64,000 nt of DNA from Aspidiotus rigidus (lineage: Eukaryota > Arthropoda > Insecta > Hemiptera > Diaspididae), in NCBI GenBank assembly GCA_035079385.1, contig JAVHKY010000077.1:868001-932000 (forward strand). Direction: 5' to 3'. Shown one piece after another: positions 56,695 to 64,000 of this stretch. Below the pieces are notes generated by a model. That model ran no database searches, had not been told where the DNA came from, and worked only from the letters and a program-made list of their open reading frames with translations. The stretch's first letter is position 1, and each line of letters opens with the position of its first letter. The translations under genes were made by a program, and so were the position numbers.

Positions 56695-58962
56695 TGTATT
56701 TCATGCCTCCTCCAAGCAGAACATAATTGTAGTATCTTACCTTAGTACAGTATAGCCACACTTGAAAGCCAATAGGGAGAGGTTTTTTCCAAGATAGCAG
56801 AACAGCGGTGGGACTGTTCTGCTTGGAGGAGGCCTTCATACAATTTCAATTGAACTTCACCAGGTAAGTTCGTCCAATTGTACAATTGTATTTCATGCCT
56901 CCTCCAAGCAGAACATAATTGTAGATGTTCAAAGCCCTCACAGCAATACCCGAATTTTTGAGAGCGGGAATATAATTAATGTAGTTTTTGTAGTCGTCAT
57001 CCATCAGTATTGTCAGGGATGGAGAAAAAAAAAAAATTTGAAACCTCCTCCATGCAATACATAATCAATAATGTTTTAATTACAATTTAACTTCAACAAA
57101 AACAATTCAATTTCTAACTTTGGTTAATTACTTTAACGAGCTCCGCTCGATAATGGTTTCTACTTATTTATGTTTTGGGACTGCCCGTGCAAAATGCACT
57201 GAATTTTTAATTATAATATTTTTCTAACTAATGAAACATTTTTTAACATAGGTAGTTTTATTCTTTTAAGAGCTCCGATAGGTCGGTTATTACTTATTAC
57301 CATTCAGGACTGCCAGTGCGAAGTTTGCTGAGTTTTTTGGGACTATCGGACGGTTATAAAATCTGGTGAAGGTTTGTGAAGAGGAAGTCCATCCTGCAGC
57401 TTTCATAATTTCGTCCGAAGATGCTCCCCCTCTTTGAGCGGCCGAAGTAGACGCATGCCGCGTACTGTGAGATTTGAATTGCTCATCTACTCCACGTGCT
57501 TTTAAAATCTCTTTTACCCACCTGCTTAATGTTTGGGCAGATACCGGGCGTGCTGGAGCTGTGGTCGTTATGAACAGGTCCTTAATGGAATCGCGTACAG
57601 GTTGGGTGATCTCTAGATAGTGGTTTAATATGTAGGCGGTACAAACTTGTGGGTCGCTAAAAAAAGGTAGGGTAAGTACGGGTTGTGGTCTTCCTCTTCT
57701 CGACGTTTTTATTTGGTCTTTGATAATTATTGCTATTTCCTTCGGCGACTTATGAATGTTATCGACTTTAATGAATCTGAGTGTCTGGAGTCGTTGCTCC
57801 GTGACCAATGCCAATAGGATGATAAGTTTTTAGACACTGAGGCTCTTGACAATTAACCTGTTGGTGGTTGAGTACGAAGATAGTCAAGAACGCACTGGGG
57901 ATCCCAAGTGGTAATATATTTGGGCGTAGCTGGCCGAAGGTTTGCGATGCCTTTAAAAAATCTAATCATAGTAGGATTATCTTGACAGGAGGAACCAGTT
58001 ATTAACGAAATGGCAGACCTGGCGCAATTGATCGAGCTATAAGACAGGCCTGCGGAAAATTCCAGTTGCAGGAATTCTAAAATTTGCGAGGTGGAAGGAG
58101 CGTAACAGTCTATCGAGTTAATATTGCAATAGAGCCACCACTTTCCCAATGTTATCGAGTAAGTTGTCATCGTTGACTTTCGGATCGATGCCAGTAGAAC
58201 TTCGACCACAGGCGGCGAAAATTTTTGTCTTAATAGCCCCTGCCTGACACAATTCCGGCCACCAGGGAAAGTTGGTCGGCAAGCGGGTGAGGATTCCTGT
58301 CGGTAGACAAAAGCAAGTTTTTAGAGGGTGACAAGAGAACTGGCTCCGAAATAAGAAGTTCTTGAAAGAGTGGAAACCAAGGTTGGCCGGGCCAAGAATT
58401 TTTTGTAAGATCCTCAAGATCAATGAAAAGGGAGGGAAGGCGTAAAACTTTTCAAACGTCCAAGGGACAGTAAAAGCGTCCAGTACTTCTGCATCCGGAT
58501 CATCTTTCCAGGCGAAGTACCTATCGCACTTGCAGTTTTTTCTTGAAGCGAATAAGTCGACCTTTGGTTGACCTAACCGCGAAGTAATTTTTAAATAGGC
58601 CGACTGGGACAATTCGTATTCAATCTCGGTCTCTATTCTTCTTGATTCTGCGTCCGCCTTGCCATTGTCAGCTGACCGAACGTAGGACGCAAACACAGTT
58701 AGGTTAGAAAGTTCGCAATATTTCCACATTTTTAAGGCAATCGTGTTCAACCGAGGAAATTTGATACCGCCCATACGATTGATGTACGCGATGGCGGTTG
58801 TATTGTCGACTCTTAGCAGAATGCTTTTGTTGGATAAGTTTCGCGTGAAGCACTTAAGCGCAAAAAGGGCCGCCCAGAGTTCCCATTCGTTTATGTGGAG
58901 CCTTTGCTCAGCGAGTGTCCGGGATCCTCGGGCGGTAAGATCATTACACGAAGCTCCCCAGC
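56695..58962 (-). mobile_element. DIRS-like (tyrosine recombinase) retrotransposon remnant
   Basis: The minus-strand order RNase H then tyrosine recombinase is diagnostic of DIRS-order retroelements. The reverse transcriptase is missing, cut off at about 58962. The 3' part has repeats of TGCCTCCTCCAAGCAGAACA: direct at 56702 and 56893, inverted at about 56815, and decayed at 57047. This arrangement resembles the inverted-terminal and internal complementary repeats of DIRS elements. Coding lesions show it is dead. Confidence 0.75.
57290..58209 (-). pseudogene. DIRS tyrosine recombinase, frame-broken
   Basis: The N-terminal core-binding part (58209-57853) reads LASIRKSTMTTYSITLGKWW and STSQILEFLQLEF. 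A frameshift and a TAA follow between 57853 and 57814. The catalytic part (57814-57290) reads LALVTEQRLQTLRF, PVSAQTLSRWVKEILKARGV, KSHSTRHASTSAAQRGGASS, IMKAAGWTSSSQTFTRFYNR. The HxxR box, the GW and the C-terminal Tyr are visible, as in phage-integrase-type recombinases. It overlaps the RNase H frame at its start. Confidence 0.75.
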
Positions 58963-58984
58963 CTTTGTGTGAGTGTGTCAGCAA
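58210..58984 (-). pseudogene. DIRS RNase H domain, 5' incomplete
   Basis: The open frame reads INEWELWAALFALKCFTRNL, ILLRVDNTTAIAYINRMGG and VRSADNGKADAESRRIE. The WE, DN and ADxxSR elements are those of DIRS/Ngaro RNase H. Then KVDLFASRKNCKCDRYFAW and DAFTVPWTFEKFYAFPPFSL follow, the connection typical of these elements. The first codons (HTHTKGWGAS) come from the junction with the flanking hairpin repeat, so the ATG at 58984 is not genuine. Confidence 0.75.
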
Positions 58985-59327
58985 CCTGTATGTGTAAAAT
59001 ATGCTATTTAAAGGTTAAAAGGGATATAAGACCGTTCTTCTCCAATTCAATAGTTGAATCAGATCATTACTACCTTTTATCCTCAGAATTTAAAAGGTAT
59101 TATGTCCATTTTCACCTTTTAAAAAGCATATTTTACACATACAGGCTGCTGACACACTCATACAAGCACACAATAAAATATGGGATTGAAAGGGTATGAA
59201 GTAACAATTCTCTGCAGGTATCATGTTTAGATTCAATTTTTGCTTTTTCACTCACGCAACCCATACTTACTTATAATAACATTCAGTAGTAGACTCTATT
59301 GTTGTAGGCTGTTGAAAGCTATATTGA

Positions 59328-59642
59328 CACGAAACTTGTTCTATGGGGGGCTTTGTGAGACATTTGCCGTGCGCCATCCAACAAAAAACAGACAAATTTC
59401 GACTCTCCAGCCATGTATGATAGGAATTTTTCCAAGTACCCCTTCTATCATATAAAGCTCGAGAATCAAAATTATTCCAAGTCCCCCTCCTACCATATAT
59501 AGCTCGAGATACGAGAAAAATTTAGACTCTTAAACTATATTATACTAGGCTTATAGTAGGTGTAGGCCTTCTTTATACTAGCTGTAGGCTTCCTTGAATT
59601 CTCAATACCAAAACCCATATGACTCATAAAACAGGTTCCCTG
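59328..59642 (+). mobile_element. Family B repeat, copy B7
   Basis: The left end CACGAAACTTGTTCTATG (59328-59345) and right end CATAAAACAGGTTCCCTG (59625-59642) enclose 40-bp units (59390-59530). The tail is TATACTAGGCTTATAG, as in B1. The conserved outside stretch ends AAGGAAGCCGTCG at about 59675. Confidence 0.65.
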
Positions 59643-59689
59643 CGTTCCCCACTTAACTTTGGTAAGGAAGCCGTCGTGTTTTCTAGTCT

Positions 59690-61780
59690 GAATGCCTGTA
59701 ATCAAGCCAATACGTACCTCCACGCCTGTTCTTAGGGTGTTTCTCTCATGCCAACATTGTTTGGCGGCGTCAAGCGCATCGCCATCAGGAACAGCTTTTG
59801 AAAATCGCCACTTCGGCGCAAGATCGCCACATCTGGCTGGATGAATATAGAAACAATTGGCGAGGCCACCTCATCAAATAGCGCCATCACGCTGTCACGT
59901 CCTAAATAGTGCTATCTGCCAGCGAGGGTGTTGAGCCACAGTCACTGTTAGCTTAAGCTGGAGCTTAGGCCACAATGATTTCTCATTAAGCCATAAGACA
60001 GTCAAGTGAGTTTTGGATGATTCGCTTCTAGCCATAAGTCAGTCATAAACCAATTTTTTGGCTCAGCTAAAATCAATGCAGCCAATTTTGAAATTATTCT
60101 ACGTTCTCAACTTTATGCTTCCAACAATACCATTTTTCTATTTATTTTTTTTTCCTGACAAGATTTGAAATTATTCTGTAGGTTCAGTAAATTGAGTCGC
60201 ACAATAGGAATACGCTTGAATTTTGGCAATGAATTGGTAATATATAACAAGAAATTAAGCCATCACTCAAACTTGATCAAGCCACTTCAGAATACGGTGA
60301 ATGGTGGGCAAAATTGCTTAAGGCATAAGCCAAATCAGCTTGTTACTTACAAGCAGGGCTTCGGATTTTATGCTCCAAAAAATAGCTAAATATGCGCATA
60401 TTAAATGCTCCTGCGAAACCTAAAATATGCTGAAAATTTCTTGTTTTTGCTGAAATATGCTAAAATATGAGTAGTAATGACGGGTCTTGACCCCAAGACC
60501 CCATTACTACTACTTCTTATCTTTTTACAACCCAATCCAACTAGAAATCCTTCAATTATTTTTTATCATTTTTCTAGAGTGCATATTCGTTCAGAAAAAA
60601 TCGAGACAATATTTTACTCGTATTTCAGGCATTTTTTTAGAGAAATCATCTGTAATAATTCATTTAAAAATAGTAAAGGGGGACCCTTACTACTTTTTCA
60701 ACCAAAAGGTGTACGCGCATGCTAATTTTCTACGGCTGTTCAACCCACTAGCTTATTTAATCGAAAAATTTGGAAGGCTCACGAGCGCAATTACGTTATA
60801 ATTGATGAACTTTTTAGGAAGTGCACGAACGTTCAGGCTCAAAAATCTCAGTACAATTATTCATATTTTTTTGGTATAGTTGACGAACTTTTTAAAAGGC
60901 GCACGAGTGTGCTAATAAGAATTCAGGCTTAAAAGTAGACAAACTTTTTTAAAAGGTGTACGAGCATGCTAATTTTCTTCAAAGATGGTTGTTCACCCCA
61001 TTTGCTTATTTAACCAAGAAATTTGAAAAGTAACTGGGTCTCTAACCCAAAGACCTGTATTACTACCATTCTCTTCTTTTATATCCCATTTCACCTATAA
61101 ATGAGTACCTAGTATTTTTCAGAGCGCACAAACGTTCAGGCAGAAACCAATGTGAATATTTTTTGTTATTTTACCGAATTTTATAAATTTTTTCACTTTG
61201 CACAAAATCGCCAAAAATTCAACAGAACTGATGCCTTATACCTGTTATTTTCGACGTTTTATTTGAAAAAATGTATGAGCTTGCTAATTCTTCAAAGTGA
61301 CCCATATTTTAAACTTTCAGAAAAATTGATTTCATTCATGTAGAACCTGAAATAATACACCTTTAATGTAGAAAAATGGAGAGGTAATGTATATTATCCG
61401 CAGTAGGTATTAAAATGCATAAAAAAATGAAGAATAAATAGGTCTACAGCTTCAAAATTGCCACTAAGTGTGTAAAGAGAGGTAGGTACAGCTACAGTAA
61501 TGAATAATTTATAGTTTAATAATTCTTCATTAGTTATGACTCATAACTTTTCCTACATCTTTCTTAGTTTGTTTTTCTACGATGAATGCAAGTTGACGTA
61601 CCCTACGTATTCAGTGTATGTGTAGAATGTTACCGCGAAACATAAAATGTACGAGCATTTGTATCTTTGATCACATGATAGGAAGAGACGTACAAAATGG
61701 AAAATCGTTCAAACAGTATGAAGAAAATCACGCATCCTGAAGAAAGTTTTGCACGTCCATCGAAGCGGGTGGACTCGCAA
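59690..61780. repeat. Intergenic region with degenerate tandem repeats
   Basis: From about 60480 to 61350 blocks recur roughly every 250 bp. They contain GCACGAACGTTCAGGC-like, GCATGCTAATTTTCT-like and CTTATTTAA(T/C)C-like words, with two GACCCxAAGACC segments near 60488 and 61027. Around 59960-60060 there are AAGCCATAAG/CAGTCATAA words. No gene recognised. Confidence 0.45.
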
Positions 61781-61782
61781 TA

Positions 61783-62546
61783 CTACTCGCTCGCAATACT
61801 ACTCGCGCTGGAGTCCTGAAATTTGGTCCACCTGCAAATAAAAGTAGCCTACATGAATTTGATAATTGGAAAAAGGAACTTACAACAGTGATTAAATTCT
61901 ATCTTACAATTTTGACAATTTGATGGTAGCACGGATCATTACTTTATAACTCAAATATCCATCTTGTTCGCCGCTATCGTCTGCCAGAGTGGGTAATTCA
62001 GTGATTGAGAAGGACGCATATTGTCGAGGTATTCCATTCAACAGCCGCTGAAAAAAACAACGCGAAATCTAAATTATTGACTCATCCTGACGTTACATCA
62101 ATCGAAACAATATTCGAAAAGTAAAACGTACTTCTACAGTCACAGAAATGTAAATAGTTCCCTTCCGATAGATTATTTTGAAAATGAACTCCGGTCTATA
62201 TCTAAATTTATAGTCATATTCGAGTTCTGTGTCGAGTGGATTGAAGGGTAGTGTTCCAAGCAGTTGAAATTCATGCATCAAGAGAAATGTATGCATCGTC
62301 TGCTTCGAAAAGATGAGTCTATCCACGACAACGTTCAGTGCACTCACAGCGCGGAGTTTGTGGACTACTTCCTGGGATGCTGACGTCATCTCTGCAACAT
62401 GAAATTAAATATTTAATACGTTATATTCAGGGGAAAAACTCTATTGAAATCGTAAAATACTTACTCTCCTGATCTCGCTCTATTTTATACATCTTTTTAT
62501 TTATAATGTTTGACAAATTCTCGAGATATACGGTGCTCGTACTCAT
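61783..62546 (-). CDS. Unrecognised small gene, 3-4 exons, 161 or 176 aa
   Basis: Exon 1 is 62465-62546 (ATG at 62546-62544, MSTSTVYLENLSNIINKKMY), exon 2 62132-62391, and exon 3 down from 62047. Introns are 73 and 84 bp with clear GT-AG ends, and the phases match. If exon 3 runs on it stops at TAA 61904-61906 (161 aa, ending IRATIKLSKL). If the GTAAGA donor after 61908 is used with the TTTATTTGCAG acceptor, a fourth exon 61783-61831 adds WTKFQDSSASSIASE and a TAG (176 aa). Other strings are VVDRLIFSKQTMHTFLLMHE and ITELPTLADDSGEQDGYLSY. There are no membrane segments or known motifs; the first 45 residues are likely helical. TCTCTCTGTTTAG directly before the ATG could be an acceptor, so a 5' non-coding exon is possible. 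Confidence 0.7.
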
Positions 62547-64000
62547 ACTAAACAGAGAGACATAAACGTACGTTACGTAGGTACCAATATTAATTGTATA
62601 AAAATTGAAGAATGTCAATAAATAGGTACTAGGTAGTCAGTACAGAACCTAGCTCCTCCTGGTTCATATAGGTAGGTACAAATATGGATAATTACAGATA
62701 CATGCGGATACAGTGCGTACACGTACAGTATAGGTATAGAAGTCTATTATAAATAATAAGTTATACCACGAGTCGATACGTCGCGCAATATTCCTACCTA
62801 CCTTATCTGTACCGTACGTATTTTTCTCAGAATACAAATACAAGGTAGACCCATTTTACGTTCGTTATAAAGAATCTCAGGAACTGAATATTTTCAACAT
62901 TTTCAAAAGTTTTTAGGCAAATATCCCGGAGTTCAGATGTGAGATTCCATAGTTTTTTTACATACGTTACGTTATTGATATTGATTGTTCCTCTTTCGTG
63001 TTTATGTAGGTACTTACAAATAGAAGTGAGTGGAGAAATACGTACGTCCGCTGATACGATTAAATACGACATAGAACGACCTGATCTAAAATATTTGTAA
63101 TTCTAACAGATCAAGTATGGGATGGATGATTCGTAGGATACCTATGTACATGTAGGTATAGTCTACGTATACAGGCGCAATAATTACTTGTATTATGTTC
63201 AGTAGGTACCTTGACATAGGTACCTATCAATAAATACCGAAAAGGTTATTGTAATTTATACAGAAAAAATGCATCTAAGTATTATAGATGTGTACGTTCC
63301 TACCTATACTCTGTTCGACGAAACTTGACTTTTTCGAAATCGTTGCATTGCAACGACAATACGCTTGCTTATAAGAAAAATATGGTTGGTATCATCGTGC
63401 GAATTATTACCATCGATCAAAGTAAAGAAAAATGATTCGTGGCATTACTTCTTGCAAAGCGGATGCTGTTGAACTTACGAAAACACATACCTAATGTACG
63501 AGTATACCTCTACCTACCTAAACAGAGTGAAAACGGTCGTGAATTGCAACGCAGCGATTTTGAAAAAATCTCTAATTTCGTTGAACATAGACTATAAAAG
63601 ACCACCGATATCAATTGAGTACCTATTCAGTTATTAGTCTACGGCGTGTACAACGCGAATGTCTACGTATCAGAATTAGGTATCATGAAAAAAAAATTAA
63701 CTCTACCTATAGATAGGGTATAGTACCTATATCTACCTAGGTATACTTCTTGAAGTACAGTTAACTCGGATACTGTATTCATCAGACTTGTAATCTCAGG
63801 TTATCAACTGTAAAGTTGAGAGGAGAGACCATGAAAATACTGAATTGAATGATACCAAATAACCGTACGGTCGAAGAGGTGATACACTAGTTTTTGTTCG
63901 TTATGAAGGTGGATTTCGCGGAAGGTACCGTTTACGAAATAAAAATATAGCGACGTTAACACATATATAAAGCGTATAATTAAATGAAACATAAAAAGCC
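62547..64000. other. Intergenic AT-rich region with TAGGTA/TACCTA words
   Basis: Short TAGGTA, TACCTA, GTAGGTAC and TACGTA words recur many times. No ORF shows a recognisable motif. It may include the promoter of the minus-strand gene ending its coding start at 62546. Confidence 0.45.

Larger units (their letters stand above)
56340..59325. repeat. Inverted/direct hairpin repeats flanking the DIRS remnant
   Basis: The motif TACACATACAGGCTGCTGAC plus ACACTCACACAA occurs at about 56450 and 59130, and in reverse complement at about 56652 and 58968. The left pair and the right pair each form a hairpin. The outer parts also match in inverted orientation: GTAAGTATGGGTTGCGTGAG near 56540 against CTCACGCAACCCATACTTAC near 59250. 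The DIRS fragment lies between the two inner copies. Confidence 0.65.

Noticed and set aside
62827..63072. 81-codon minus-strand ORF upstream of the small gene, considered as an extra exon
   Set aside because: No splice signals fit the first exon at 62465-62546, the composition is AT-rich, and the exon-1 ATG is already reasonable.

Overview
This window is eukaryotic nuclear DNA, almost certainly from an insect. The + strand carries the 3' three-fifths of one ryanodine receptor (RyR) gene. Reading by hand, I assembled 60 coding exons from position 47 to a TAA stop at 55832-55834. All junctions are GT-AG and every phase matches. They encode 2,994 residues, and the 5' part of the gene lies before the window. 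Insect-type RyR motifs, short exons and abundant TAGGTA/TACCTA words point to an arthropod. Hemiptera, possibly a mealybug or scale insect, is a low-confidence guess.

Layout: exons 1-22 (47-9277) encode the central solenoid and the third and fourth RyR repeats. Exons 23-40 (12251-35749) encode more solenoid and the RIH-associated domain. Exons 41-44 (36148-36811) carry the EF-hand pair. Exons 45-60 (45122-55834) encode the membrane helices, pore and C-terminal zinc site. The pore filter is intact. The glycine associated with diamide insecticide resistance (Plutella G4946) is read here as cysteine.

The introns hold most of the sequence and are packed with mobile DNA. They contain a long-inverted-repeat element (9376-12113), a Penelope-like element with GIY-YIG endonuclease (20966-23160, 12-bp target duplication), and a nested inverted-repeat block of about 4.9 kb (24637-29486). 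They also contain a LINE relic split by another insertion (31700-34860), a hAT relic with an 8-bp duplication (32078-32890), and an intact pogo/Tigger transposase ORF (43193-44704). A 5'-truncated R1-like LINE on the minus strand has an 18-bp duplication (46379-49393). Foldback MITEs and a palindromic mosaic (51320-52955) complete the set. Two repeat families, here called A and B, recur through the window and share a core of about 40 bp. Several insertions are nested, so relative ages can be read directly.

Downstream of RyR are a DIRS-like tyrosine-recombinase retrotransposon remnant (56695-58962), more family-B repeats and degenerate tandem repeats. A small minus-strand gene of three or four exons (61783-62546, about 161-176 residues) follows, which I do not recognise. 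The last 1.4 kb holds no supported gene. No RNA genes, CRISPR arrays or bacterial features were seen.
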